Shown: piece by piece, positions 8,171-16,723 of the stretch
Position numbering within the stretch: position 1 is the stretch's first letter
Layout: each line of letters starts with the position of its first letter
Origin: Verrucomicrobiota bacterium
GTDB taxonomy: Bacteria > Verrucomicrobiota > Kiritimatiellia > RFP12 > UBA1067
Direction: 5' to 3'
NCBI GenBank assembly: GCA_023269675.1
Contig: JAHFSX010000002.1
Span: 1-64,000 of the forward strand
Length of the DNA stretch: 64,000 bases
Program-made: the position numbers and the translations under genes
Notes under the pieces: generated by a model
Database searches by the model: none
What the model was told of the DNA's origin: nothing
What the model saw: only the letters and a program-made list of their open reading frames with translations

Positions 8171-9403
8171 TTATTCCTTACCGGCTTTGGTCTCGCCCTT
8201 GGCGCGCCCGTCTTCAGCCTGCTGGGCGACTTCGTCGGCGGTCTTCGGCTGCACCGGCGCGCCCTCGCGCACCTTCTGAAGGCCCTCGGTGACGATGCGT
8301 TCGCCGACTTTCAGCCCCTCGGTAATCACCACGCGGTCTCCGATCGTCTCCCCCACCTTGACGGGGCGCTGGCTTGCCTTGTTGTCCGCGCCAATAACCC
8401 ACACGAACTGCTTGCCCTGCAGCTCCACGATCGCCCGCTCGGGTGCCATGATGCTGTCGGGACGGGTGCCCAGGTCGATCTTGATCCTCCCGAACATGCC
8501 CGGCCGCAGGGTTTTCTCCGTGTTCGCAAACTCGGTGCGCACGCGCAGGGTGCCGGTCTTCGTGTCCACCGCGCGGTCCATGAAAACAATTTTGCCCTTA
8601 ACCGGATGTTGTTCGCCATTGGCAAGGATCAGGGTGATGGGCAGGTCAGCCAGGCGCTTGCCCGTCCGGCGGGCCTCACTTTCGCTCCTGAGGAACTGGG
8701 ACTCGCCGATGTTGCAGTAGAACCAGATCGGGTCGAGCTGTGAGATCGTCGCCAGCAGGGTGGGCTCCCCTTTCCCCACGAGGCTTCCCACGGAAACCGA
8801 CGCGGCGCCGATCAGCCCGGAGGCCGGCGCATTCACGTCGCAGTAGCTGAGATCGATCTTGGCGGCCTCGACGCGCGACTCCGCCGACTGGACGTTGGCC
8901 TGGCCCACGGCCACCGAAGCGACGGCATTGTCCAGATCCTGCTGCGGAATCGCACGCTTCGCGGCCAGAGGCTGGAGCCGGGCGACGTCCGTCTCATATT
9001 TTTTAAGTGCCGCCTTCGACTCCGCCAGCATGCCCTCGGCGGCAGCGAGTTTCTGCTGCAACGGCTTTTTATCGAGTGCAAACAAGGGGGCGCCCGTCTT
9101 CAATTCCGAGCCTTCCGTGAACAGCACCTTCTCGACAAAGGCTTCCACGCGCGCCCGCACCTCGACGTTCTGCGGCGAGTCCAGTTGGCCGATGAACTCC
9201 GCCGTCAGGGGCATGCCGACTGCGTCCATTTTGATCACCTGAACGATCGGAGGCGGCGGGGGCGCCGGCGGCTGTTTCTTTTGGCAGGAGGTGGCGGTGA
9301 CCCCCGCGATGGCCGCAAACATCGGCGGCAGGCAAAAACGGAAGCCAAGGAGCACTCGCCTTTTACAAACTACCCAAGCCGCATCAATGTGTCTGATCTT
9401 CAT
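8171..9403 (-). CDS. RND efflux periplasmic adaptor lipoprotein (AcrA/MFP family)
   Basis: Membrane-fusion protein joining the RND permease to the outer-membrane channel. The 410-residue protein has a signal with a lipobox-like TATSC (Cys40), a proline-rich tether (PAPPPPP), a biotinyl-lipoyl half motif (VRARVEAFVEKVLFTEGSEL), an alpha hairpin (about residues 110-180), the second lipoyl half (VNAPASGLIGAASVSVGSLV) and beta-barrel and membrane-proximal domains. The C-terminus is charged and rich in Lys/Glu. AAGGA lies 6 bases before the ATG. First gene of the efflux operon; a good promoter lies just upstream. Confidence 0.95.
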   Translation of the reverse strand: MKIRHIDAAWVVCKRRVLLGFRFCLPPMFAAIAGVTATSCQKKQPPAPPPPPIVQVIKMDAVGMPLTAEFIGQLDSPQNVEVRARVEAFVEKVLFTEGSELKTGAPLFALDKKPLQQKLAAAEGMLAESKAALKKYETDVARLQPLAAKRAIPQQDLDNAVASVAVGQANVQSAESRVEAAKIDLSYCDVNAPASGLIGAASVSVGSLVGKGEPTLLATISQLDPIWFYCNIGESQFLRSESEARRTGKRLADLPITLILANGEQHPVKGKIVFMDRAVDTKTGTLRVRTEFANTEKTLRPGMFGRIKIDLGTRPDSIMAPERAIVELQGKQFVWVIGADNKASQRPVKVGETIGDRVVITEGLKVGERIVTEGLQKVREGAPVQPKTADEVAQQAEDGRAKGETKAGKE

Positions 9404-9432
9404 CTTTAATCCTTACATTAACAAGTTGCTTA

Positions 9433-9461
9433 ACTTTAAAAGATTAACTTTTCTCCGTCAA
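9433..9461 (-). promoter_or_regulatory. Predicted sigma70-type promoter of the RND (and perhaps ppk2-atp) operon
   Basis: On the minus strand TTGACG (9456-9461) and TAAAGT (9433-9438) are separated by 17 bases, about 30-60 bases upstream of the adaptor ATG. GTTAA occurs three times within about 35 bases here, which could be regulator half-sites. The rest of 9404-9601 is AT-rich non-coding DNA with no other feature seen. Confidence 0.5.
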
Positions 9462-9601
9462 CTCATAATCTGCGTAATACAACGCAACCGGAACGCATAA
9501 CACCAAACAGCAGAAAGTTAATAAAATCAAGGATTTTGCTGGATTTAATGGCCGGGACCACCTGCGGGAGCTTGTCGCCTAGACAGTTCGCCATGGGGTG
9601 A

Positions 9602-10372
9602 TCAATACTTCTCCGGCACCGATTTTCTACCCTTGAGCGAGGCCTGATCGTCATAGGCGTGCTTCATCGAGCGCTTGGGCAGCTTCACCTTTTCACGGGC
9701 GACCTCTTTGTAGGGGATGAGGCTGAGGATGTGCCGGATGCAGTTCAGGCGCGCGCGCTTCTTGTCGTCGGAGTGCAGGATGAACCACGGGGCCCATTTC
9801 GTGTCCGTGGCGGAAAGCATCCTGTCACGGGCGCGCGAGTACTCGAACCATTTGCTGCGCGAGGGCAGGTCCATCGGGCTGAGCTTCCACTGGCGCACAG
9901 GGTCTTCCATGCGCGCCTCGAAACGCCGCTTTTGTTCCTTGTCGCCGACCTCGAGCCAGATCTTGATGAGTTGGACCCCGCCTTCGACAAGGTATTTCTC
10001 CAGCTCCGGGCAGGCCTTGAGAAAGCGATCGTGCTGTTCGGGCGTGCAGAACCCCATGACGTACTCGACGCCCAGGCGATTGTACCAGCTCCGGTCGAAG
10101 ATCACGACCTCTCCCGCCGCCGGGAAATGCTGCATGTAGCGCTGCATGTACAGCTGCGACTTCTCGCGGTCGGAGGGCGCCGGCAGAGCCACCGTCCGGA
10201 ACACGCGCGGGCTCACGCGCTCGGTGATGGACTTGATGGTTCCGCCCTTGCCGGCGGCATCACGCCCTTCGAACACAATGATCACCCGCAGGCCTTTGAC
10301 CTTCACCCACTCCTGGAGCCTGCAGAGTTCGCCTTGGAGCCTGCGCAGTTCCTTTTCGTAGAAACCGGACTT
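9602..10372 (-). repeat. 771-base direct repeat (ppk2 body), copy 2
   Basis: Partner of the repeat at 2685-3455. Same orientation and gap-free alignment; the repeats enclose about 6.1 kb holding exactly the three efflux genes and their promoter. Confidence 0.85.
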
Positions 10373-10396
10373 TAGCTTTTCCTTGTCATTCGGCAT
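9602..10396 (-). CDS. ppk2: Polyphosphate kinase 2, second copy upstream of the efflux operon
   Basis: Near-duplicate of the ppk2 at 2685-3491: same Walker A (GRDAAGKGG) and FDRSWYNR motifs, 14 changes across the shared 256 residues. The frame reads 9 codons further upstream, but AGGAGGGAG directly before the ATG at 10396 decides the start (MPNDKEKLK), giving 264 residues. The N-terminal 8 residues are unrelated to those of the other copy. It has its own promoter upstream, and is separated from the RND operon by 198 bases that contain the RND promoter. Both copies look intact, so they may differ in expression rather than in chemistry. Confidence 0.94.
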   Translation of the reverse strand: MPNDKEKLKSGFYEKELRRLQGELCRLQEWVKVKGLRVIIVFEGRDAAGKGGTIKSITERVSPRVFRTVALPAPSDREKSQLYMQRYMQHFPAAGEVVIFDRSWYNRLGVEYVMGFCTPEQHDRFLKACPELEKYLVEGGVQLIKIWLEVGDKEQKRRFEARMEDPVRQWKLSPMDLPSRSKWFEYSRARDRMLSATDTKWAPWFILHSDDKKRARLNCIRHILSLIPYKEVAREKVKLPKRSMKHAYDDQASLKGRKSVPEKY

Positions 10397-10481
10397 GACT
10401 CCCTCCTCTTGCGGCATGTCCACATCCGAAATTCGGTGTCACAAGCAACCCATATGCATCCGCCGAACTTAATCTTTGGAT

Positions 10482-10510
10482 AGAATATATAGTGAGATAA
10501 AGAAAGTCAA
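10482..10510 (-). promoter_or_regulatory. Predicted sigma70-type promoter of ppk2 (upstream copy)
   Basis: Minus strand TTGACT (10505-10510), 17-base spacer, TATTCT (10482-10487), about 90 bases before the ppk2 ATG, in an AT-rich patch that contrasts with the GC-rich flanks. Confidence 0.55.
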
Positions 10511-11118
10511 GCCCCCTTCCACGCGGTTGCGTTTCAAACGGGACGACGCGCAGTCGTCTGGCTTGCGCCCCGTACTCCGACCGCCCCCGCTTTTCGGACG
10601 ACTTCAGGGGCCGGGATACGCCGCAGAGACAGGCGAGCAAGACCCACGCGCCACAGAGACCGGCGCATCGTCAGGAAATTGCGTTCACTCGGAAAGAGCC
10701 GGCGGCCACGCCGGCGGGTGGGAAAGTTCCATACGGCGAGACGCTGGTGGCGGCCCGATCAGATTTCGTAAACAGGGCTTGGCCCATACTGCGAGGGGCA
10801 TCGCACGGGCAGCCTGTGCAATCTAAACCGAATTCAATTTACCAAGATGAACCGGATTGATTTCATTGTCTACTAACCATATCAATCATGGATTTTCGCG
10901 CTCGGCTCTACGAAGTAAAACAGGTCCAATGCTATGAGTTTTACAGTGCTTCGTGAATGTGCGGGGTCTGCGTGCCGCCGCTGAGCGGAATCTCAGGTCA
11001 ACCCAGCCTCGCTTTCCGCCTGAAGGCTGGACTACAAACCCGCACATCGACATAGCCGTTTAGGGGACACTGCACGAGGCGATGGGGCGGTGCTACGAAC
11101 GTGTTCAGCCCCACAGAC
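10511..11118. other. Intergenic stretch without a recognised gene
   Basis: About 600 bases between ppk2 and the lipoprotein gene. Open frames here (the longest about 116 codons) lack protein-like composition and ribosome sites. The left half is GC-rich; about 10830-10960 is distinctly AT-rich. A small inverted repeat, CCAGCC and GGCTGG around 11004-11031, is present. No RNA gene or mobile-element end was recognised. Confidence 0.5.
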
Positions 11119-11141
11119 AATAACAGACAGGTCCTGTTATT
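11119..11141. repeat. Perfect inverted repeat downstream of the lipoprotein gene
   Basis: AATAACAG (11119-11126) and CTGTTATT (11134-11141) form a perfect 8-base stem with a 7-base loop, 56-78 bases past the stop of the minus-strand lipoprotein gene. No T-run follows on that strand, so it is a weak terminator candidate or a protein-binding site. Confidence 0.35.
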
Positions 11142-11196
11142 TGCTGGACGCTACAGGCGTACACAGTTACCCCTGGATCAGAGTCACGAAGCCAGC

Positions 11197-11901
11197 TTAT
11201 CGCACATCCTCGCCTTTCAACTCACAGAGCCGCGCATGGATTTGCGCGGCCCAGAAGTCGAACGCGTCCTTGGCGGTATGCCACTTGCTGAACTTATCGA
11301 ACTCCCCGGTGAACTTACTCCCCACACGCGCGTCCACAGCCGCCAGCAGCCGCCTGCCGGTGACCGAATCCAAGACCTCGCATTCGGCACCGATCTCACC
11401 GACAGACAGATGCTGGCCCGTAGCCCACTTATTGATGCCGCTGAGAGCAAGCCCAACAGGGACCACCGTCGAAACCGTGTCCAGCAAGACCGAAGCCCCC
11501 TTGGCTTCAGTGACGGCCACGCGCATGCGTAACACATCGGGACCGGGTTCGGTGACCAGCGCGAAATTGAGATTCAGCTTATCCCGCAGGGCTTCATCAA
11601 AGTAAGAAACCATTCCTTGCCGGTCTTCCTTGGACAGTTTGGCCATCGGGCTGTCCTTGCCTGAAACGTAGACTCGAACCGGCTCAAGCAACATTTTTGA
11701 GTAAGGCCTTAAATCCGTGCCCGGCGCGATGTAGCTCAGCAGCGCCGTGCCGCCCCCGCGGTTCGTCATCTGCGTGTAGTCGCTCAGAAAACCCGACCCC
11801 GTCACCGAACGTTTCTGATAGGTCGAGGTGCAACCGCTCGCGAGCAGCATGCCGGACAGCGCCACAAAAAAGATTTTTCCGAAACAGAAGATTGAACTCA
11901 T
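11197..11901 (-). CDS. Putative lipoprotein, DUF3313-like
   Basis: Predicted periplasmic or outer-membrane lipoprotein of 234 residues. A basic/hydrophobic signal ends in the lipobox LASGC (Cys23), followed by TSTYQKRSVTGSGFLSDYTQM, which resembles the start of DUF3313 proteins (a Gly-Phe-Leu-x-Asp-Tyr motif). The remaining sequence has alternating strands and helices (SYFDEALRDKLNLNFALV) as in that family. The open frame extends to a TTG at 11958, but ATG 11901 gives a proper lipoprotein signal and is preferred. Transcribed alone; function of the family is unknown. The match is by eye and moderate. Confidence 0.75.
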   Translation of the reverse strand: MSSIFCFGKIFFVALSGMLLASGCTSTYQKRSVTGSGFLSDYTQMTNRGGGTALLSYIAPGTDLRPYSKMLLEPVRVYVSGKDSPMAKLSKEDRQGMVSYFDEALRDKLNLNFALVTEPGPDVLRMRVAVTEAKGASVLLDTVSTVVPVGLALSGINKWATGQHLSVGEIGAECEVLDSVTGRRLLAAVDARVGSKFTGEFDKFSKWHTAKDAFDFWAAQIHARLCELKGEDVR

Positions 11902-11957
11902 TCTCACTGGATTTTTCCTTCGTAGAGATCGCCCTGAAGTAACGTTATCGTTGGGCA

Positions 11958-11986
11958 AGTGTGCTAAAACGGGGCGGCTGTGTCAA
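11958..11986 (-). promoter_or_regulatory. Possible promoter of the DUF3313-like gene
   Basis: Perfect TTGACA (11981-11986 on the minus strand) with a 17-base spacer to a poor -10 (CACACT, 11958-11963), about 57 bases before the chosen ATG. Only the -35 is convincing. Confidence 0.3.
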
Positions 11987-12935
11987 GCGTCGCGTCAATC
12001 ATGGAGGTTGTGGGTGTGATTACCGTTCGTTGACAGTGGCTCGCACCAATTAGAAATTAAGAGCTGATAGCTGGTTCCTTGAAAGCCACCGGAATCCGAA
12101 AGGACAAAAGAACTCCCTCAGACAGCGCAGGCGGTCGAACGCGTGAGATCTGAGGCGGCCGTGGCCTGTTCGCATTTCGGAGACACACAGCTCACACCAC
12201 GGTAACCCTAAAAAAAGTCCTGAAGACGTATATGGCCTCAGGGTTTCATCCAGAGCCGATTCGCTGCTCCCACCCTTTGGAGTTCCATCTTCTCCATGAT
12301 ACTCTCGATGGCTTTCGTGATGTTGAGCGTGTCCGCTTTCTGGCGCGATGTGAACTCCATCAGGCTCTTCAGATGCTCCGCTTTGAAAGGGCCGTCGGCG
12401 TTCAGAGACCACATTGATCCGCGAAAAACGCTTGCCGATATTGCCAAACTCTTACGAGTCCGGGTCCATTTTCTCCTGCGAGCCCCTCCGCAGGTCGAAG
12501 AGATGCGGAACGCAGGGTAATATTATTTATTAAACCAAGTGATCTTTTCCTGACAAGGCGGAGAAGACCGTCCGCGGTGCATTCTTTATCTGTGACGAGA
12601 CTAACCCGATGGCAGTCCGCGTGGACGCTTGGAAAATGCATATCGGTTTAAAGCCGAAAGGCCCCGCCTCACCCGTCTGCGACCCGACGATCTGGCGGAT
12701 GCGACGCTCCAGCGTCTCGTCCGACATCTGCGTCGCGTGGGACTAGCGGAGCACCCCCTGCTTAGGCATACAATAACAGCAGGTGCGGTTCAGGTTGCAC
12801 AATAGACCAGCTTGGCCATCGTTCGGAAGCGATGCCTGTGCCCCCGGCTGTCGCGGCAGTCTCACGGTTGGCCCGTCCGGGTTGATCACACCGACTCGGC
12901 GGCGGGGATGGCTTGCGAGCTCGCGGTCAGCACGC
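11987..12935. other. Gene-poor, possibly decayed region
   Basis: About 950 bases between the lipoprotein gene and the sulfatase with only short frames. Two stretches look protein-like without forming genes: a minus-strand 58-codon frame at 12238-12414, and antisense frames at about 12600-12790 (plus: RLTRLRPDDLADATLQRLV; minus: MSDETLERRIRQIVGSQTG). The sequence is more AT-rich (for example 12520-12540) than the surrounding genes. This is consistent with decayed genes, but no family was recognised. Confidence 0.4.
12238..12414 (-). CDS. Possible 58-residue protein or gene remnant
   Basis: Frame starting MWSLNADGPFKAEHLKSLME and ending LWMKP. Its amphipathic helix pattern (ADTLNITKAIESIMEKMEL) is more protein-like than neighbouring frames. 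There is no ribosome site before the ATG, and the frame stays open upstream through basic residues, so a C-terminal fragment of a lost gene is as likely as a small gene. Family not recognised. Confidence 0.25.
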   Translation of the reverse strand: MWSLNADGPFKAEHLKSLMEFTSRQKADTLNITKAIESIMEKMELQRVGAANRLWMKP

Positions 12936-14435
12936 TCACGGCTCCTCGTTCAGGCTGTCCAACTCGGCCGGAAGCGCAGGCGGCATCTTCAGCCTTTGCA
13001 CCATGGCTTTGATTTCGGTTTCCAGGATCATCGGCCTGGCCATACCGGCCGCCAGTTCGTTGGCGCGTTGTTGAAGCGCGGCGACTTTGTCGCGGTTCTG
13101 CGCGGCCACGTTGTTCGTCTCGGACGGATCCTGGGAGAGGTTATAGAGTTCGACCGCTGCCGGCAACAGGGTTCGCCAGATCAGTTTCCAATCCCCCTGC
13201 CGGATGGCGGCGCGGAACGGCTCGACGTTATAGATGATTTCGGTACGCGGGGACGGCTGGCCTTCGCTGATGGCCGGCCAGACGTTCACCCCATCGAGCG
13301 GCTTGGCTTTGCCGGTCTGCCCCCCGGCTAGTCCGACCAGCGTCGGATACCAGTCCACGGCATGGATCATCCCGTCCACCGAGCTGCCGGCCTTGATGTG
13401 GCCGGGCCAATTCGCCAAAGCGCAGACACGCGTGCCGCCCTCGTAGAGCGACGCTTTGCCGTTGCGATACGGCCCGTTGTCGCAGGGGATCTTGACCTTT
13501 GACATGTCGCCCTCGCCGGCAAACACGGGGTTAAACGTGCCGCCGTTGTCGCTCATGAAAACGATCAGCGTGGTCTCGCGCATTTTCTTCTAGTCGAGGG
13601 CCGCGAGGACGCGGCCGATCTGGTCGTCCATCGCGCTGATGCTGCCGGCATAAGCGCGGCGGCTCGGCTCGGTGATGTGCTTGTAGGCGTCGAGGTATTC
13701 GGGCGTGGCCTGATACGGCGTGTGCGCGGCGTTGAAGGCCAGATACAGGTAGAGCGGCGTGGCCGGGTCGTGCTCGCTGATCAGCTTCACGGCCTCATTG
13801 CCGAGCAGCGTGGTGGAATAGCCGGTCTCCTTCACCACTTGGTTGTTGCGATACCAGTCCACCACGCCGTGCTGCTGGTGGGTGAAGTAATCGATCTCGC
13901 CGATGAGCGGTCCATACTGGTGGTCGAACCCGCGCTGGCGCGGCCAATACTTCTGATCCGCGTGGCCGAGGTGCCACTTGCCGACGATGGCGGTCCGGTA
14001 CCCGGCCTCTTTGAGCGCCTGCGGCAGCAGCCACTCATCGGTGGGCAGGCCGTAGGTGTGGGAGGACGGGATGACGCCGGTCTGTAAACCGTAGCGCAGC
14101 GGATAACGTCCGGTCATCAGACAGGCCCGCGTCGGCGTACACATCGGCTGCGCGTAGAACTGCTCCAGCTTCGCTCCGCCTGCGGCGAGGGTGTCGAGGT
14201 TGGGCGTCTTGATTTCGGACCCGTGGAAGCCCACATCCTTCCAGCCCAGGTCGTCGGCCACGATGAATAGGATATGGGGCTTTCTCGCGTCGCGGGGTGC
14301 GGCCTGCGCGGACTGGGGCAAGGCGCCGGCCGCGAGCGCAACGCAGCCCGCGAGGCCCAGCGTTCTGAGCACCCGCTTCGGGCGGCTGACCGTCGCGGAC
14401 GTGTTCCACATCATGGCGTTCCGGATTCTACGCAT
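12936..14435 (-). pseudogene. Sulfatase (formylglycine type) interrupted by an in-frame TAG
   Basis: Arylsulfatase-family hydrolase that would remove sulfate from sugars or aryl esters outside the cytoplasm. ATG 14435 follows GGGGAGGGG and gives a signal peptide ending near QSAQAAP. The active-site signature CTPTR (Cys99, the residue converted to formylglycine) and metal ligands Asp61-Asp62 (VADDLGW) are intact, as is the later SDNGG motif. Codon 282 is TAG (13590-13592) between VLAALD and KKMRETTLIVF; the same frame then continues to 12936, giving 499 positions in all, a normal length. A single C-to-T change in a Gln codon (or G-to-T in Glu) would explain it. It is either a recent pseudogene, a sequencing error or a read-through gene. 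Downstream of an outer-membrane protein gene by 35 bases. Confidence 0.88.
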
Positions 14436-14470
14436 GGCATGCCCCTCCCCTGTCACGTTTGAAACCGCCG

Positions 14471-15430
14471 TTAAAAGATCAGGGCCGCTTTGACCCAGAC
14501 GAAATCGCCTGCCAGGCGGTTTTCCACGTCCATTTCCGGCAGCCATTTCACCTCCAGCACCAGATCGCGATCGCAGACCTTGGTCACGTACGAGAGCACC
14601 GGCCCGACGCCGGCGGTCTTGCCTTCGAAGCCGCCTAGCCGCGCCCCGTCCCCGCTGTCGCCGTTGATCTGCTGATAGTAAAATGCGTTGGCGCCGAGGC
14701 CGGCGATGTCCTTGCCGAGCGGCAGGTGCTGGGCCACGGTCAGGTCGAGATGGGCCTGTTCGCCGGTCTGGTAGTCGGTGTCCTGGTTCTCGGTGTTGAA
14801 GTCCACCCCGGCGAAGCTCGTGACTTCGACGCCGTTCTTGCTGCCGAGATAGCTCATCGAGACGGCGGGCTCGACCGTCCAGTAATTCTTGCCCACATTG
14901 GCCAGATCGTTCTTGTCGTACTCGCCGATGGGCGCGTAGACGCCCAGGCGGACATCGTATTTGAGATCGCCCTTTTTCCAGCCGAGCATGAACGGCGCCA
15001 GATAGATGTCGCCGAGGCCTTCCGCGCGGTCGGACGTCTGCTTCGAGGCCGAGCGGCCACGCGGTCCTGTCAGGTTGCCGGAAACGTCGATGTCCATCCT
15101 TACGAAGGGAACCGCGGCGCAGGCCGCGTATGCGCCCCCGAAGAGTTCAAGGGAGCTCTGGTAGAGCAACACGTTGACGTCGACATACGAAGTCGCGTCG
15201 ACGTTCCCAGCAAGGTTCGCACCCAAGGGCAACCCTTTTTTGCCGGAGAAATCGCCGCCGTAGTAGAGTCCCTGGTTCGCATAGGCCCAGCCGGGCTTGT
15301 CGAGCAGCGCGTCGATGAAGGATGCCGTGCCGCCCGGGGTGTAGTGCCCGCCGCCGCCCTCTTCGGCGTAGAGGGTCGCGGCCAAAGCCGCCGCGCAGAG
15401 TAGCATCGGGTACAGTCTGTTGGTGTTCAT
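14471..15430 (-). CDS. Outer-membrane beta-barrel protein (phenol MetA-deg/SphA-like)
   Basis: Secreted protein of 319 residues with an N-terminal signal peptide (cleavage near LYAEEG) followed by alternating strands typical of the transporter-like outer-membrane family PF13557 (phenol meta-pathway type). Recognisable features are GLGDIYLAPFMLGWKKGDLK, GVYAPIGEY and a C-terminal barrel strand ending in Phe (VWVKAALIF). The first gene before the sulfatase (35-base gap, same strand), so the pair may be one operon for import or surface handling of a sulfated or aromatic compound; that role is inferred. A palindrome lies about 95 bases upstream. Confidence 0.8.
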   Translation of the reverse strand: MNTNRLYPMLLCAAALAATLYAEEGGGGHYTPGGTASFIDALLDKPGWAYANQGLYYGGDFSGKKGLPLGANLAGNVDATSYVDVNVLLYQSSLELFGGAYAACAAVPFVRMDIDVSGNLTGPRGRSASKQTSDRAEGLGDIYLAPFMLGWKKGDLKYDVRLGVYAPIGEYDKNDLANVGKNYWTVEPAVSMSYLGSKNGVEVTSFAGVDFNTENQDTDYQTGEQAHLDLTVAQHLPLGKDIAGLGANAFYYQQINGDSGDGARLGGFEGKTAGVGPVLSYVTKVCDRDLVLEVKWLPEMDVENRLAGDFVWVKAALIF

Positions 15431-15523
15431 GCTGTCAGGGTTCCTGTCGAGTTGATCATGCTATGAGTTTCGGCGCTCAGCGGCAAGTTGGACGGTCGCC
15501 ACCGGTTTCAGTGTCAACCACCT

Positions 15524-15537
15524 TACTTTCGAAAGTA
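15524..15537. promoter_or_regulatory. 14-base perfect palindrome, likely operator
   Basis: TACTTTCGAAAGTA, about 95 bases upstream of the outer-membrane/sulfatase pair and just upstream of a perfect TTGACA (15512-15517, minus strand). ACTTTCGAA recurs at 15604-15612. The remainder of 15431-15671 is non-coding as far as I can see. Confidence 0.45.
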
Positions 15538-15671
15538 TAAGATGGTGAAGACCGAGTAATCAAGCGGATTCAGAAGCGGAAAAGGAGGGCGCGAAAAGGA
15601 GAGACTTTCGAAGAGCATCGCCCCTCGCTAACGCCAGGCCCACGCTGCGCGCGAGGAAGACGATAACGCCG

Positions 15672-16304
15672 TCACCGCACGCCGGCCAGCTTGTGCGTCT
15701 GGAACGACAAGAGCCACTTGCCGTTGCGCCGCCCGCGGTTGAGCACGCCCAAAAGGCGGATGGTCTCCTCGACATTGACAGCCCCCTCGCGTTCGCAGGG
15801 CGAAAGGAAATAGTGCCCGGCCTCGATCCGGTTGCGCATGTCGTCGCAAAAAGCCCGCACGTCGCCGTCCACCACGATGCGCACCTCGTCGGCCCGCGTC
15901 AGCATGCGCTCGTCATCATACAGCGAAGCGTAGAGGGCCTTGGGTGAGACCGCCACGTAGTCGATGCGGCGCAGCCACGCCGGCGGCGGCGCGACCACGC
16001 CGTTCGTCTCAACGCCGATCCAGTAGCCCAGCTCCTTAAACCGCACCAGCAACGCCTCCAGCCCCTCCCGGATGAACGGCTCGCCGCCCGTCAGGATCAC
16101 GGCTTTGGGCGTGAGCGCGCGCACGCGGGCGACGACCGTCTCCTCGTCCAGCGTCTCAAACACGCCGTACGCGGTGTCGCACCACGGGCACGCCAGATTG
16201 CACCCGCCGAAGCGCAGGAAGACCACCTCTTTGCCGGTGTTGTAGCCTTCGCCCTGCACCGATTCGAAAATCTCGACCACCGGATATGTCAGGCTGTCCT
16301 GCAT
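15672..16304 (-). CDS. queE: 7-carboxy-7-deazaguanine synthase
   Basis: Radical SAM enzyme that converts 6-carboxytetrahydropterin to 7-carboxy-7-deazaguanine (CDG) in preQ0/preQ1 synthesis. The 210-residue protein begins MQDSLTYPVVEIFESVQGEG and carries the cluster motif CNLACPWC (CxxxCxxC, about residues 34-41), plus ILTGGEPF. The open frame runs 61 codons further upstream through queD, but the ATG at 16304 with GAGG nearby fits the family start. It is the last gene of the que operon, starting 5 bases after the queD stop. Confidence 0.96.
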   Translation of the reverse strand: MQDSLTYPVVEIFESVQGEGYNTGKEVVFLRFGGCNLACPWCDTAYGVFETLDEETVVARVRALTPKAVILTGGEPFIREGLEALLVRFKELGYWIGVETNGVVAPPPAWLRRIDYVAVSPKALYASLYDDERMLTRADEVRIVVDGDVRAFCDDMRNRIEAGHYFLSPCEREGAVNVEETIRLLGVLNRGRRNGKWLLSFQTHKLAGVR

Positions 16305-16309
16305 GCGCC

Positions 16310-16723
16310 TCAGTCCCTGCGGTATTCCGCGCACGACTCGGGGGTCTCGTACACCTTGACGGAGGCGACGTTGACGCGCTCGGCCAGGCCTTTGAAAAAA
16401 TGGCGCGCGAGGTTCTCGGCCGTGGAGCGGAAGGGCAGGCCTACGCTCTTCATGCCGTGCTTCGCGATCACCGCGGCGATCTCGCACTCGCTCGCGCTGG
16501 CCTCGTCGTAAATGAACGCGTGGTCGAACCGCTCCAGGATCACCTCGCTCAACACCTGCTTGAGGTCTTTGAAGTCAATCACCATGTCCCGCCCGTCCGC
16601 CCCCTCGGCGACCTCGACGATCACGCGGTAGGTGTGTCCGTGCAAATTCTTACAATGTCCCGCATGGTTGGTCAGCACATGCGCGGCATCGAACAAACAC
16701 TGTTTGGAAACGCTCAGCATCAT
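16310..16723 (-). CDS. queD: 6-carboxytetrahydropterin synthase
   Basis: Converts 7,8-dihydroneopterin triphosphate to 6-carboxytetrahydropterin. The 137-residue protein has the zinc His at FDAAH (His15) and the [10 protein letters not shown] motif with catalytic Cys24 and zinc ligands His29/His31; a catalytic Asp/His pair lies in [11 protein letters not shown]. It overlaps the queC stop by 4 bases (ATGA) and precedes queE by 5 bases. Confidence 0.96.
   Translation of the reverse strand: MMLSVSKQCLFDAAHVLTNHAGHCKNLHGHTYRVIVEVAEGADGRDMVIDFKDLKQVLSEVILERFDHAFIYDEASASECEIAAVIAKHGMKSVGLPFRSTAENLARHFFKGLAERVNVASVKVYETPESCAEYRRD

Noticed and set aside
10476..10826. 116-codon plus-strand frame downstream of the ppk2 promoter
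   Set aside because: No ribosome site, composition not protein-like, and it overlaps the minus-strand promoter.
13590..13592. Pyrrolysine or amber-suppressed codon in the sulfatase
   Set aside because: No pyl genes or suppressor tRNA are in the window and sulfatases do not need pyrrolysine; a point mutation or sequencing error is simpler. Kept only as an open alternative.
15560..15775. 71-codon minus-strand frame overlapping the end of queE
   Set aside because: Overlaps queE in another frame, no ribosome site, no recognisable sequence.
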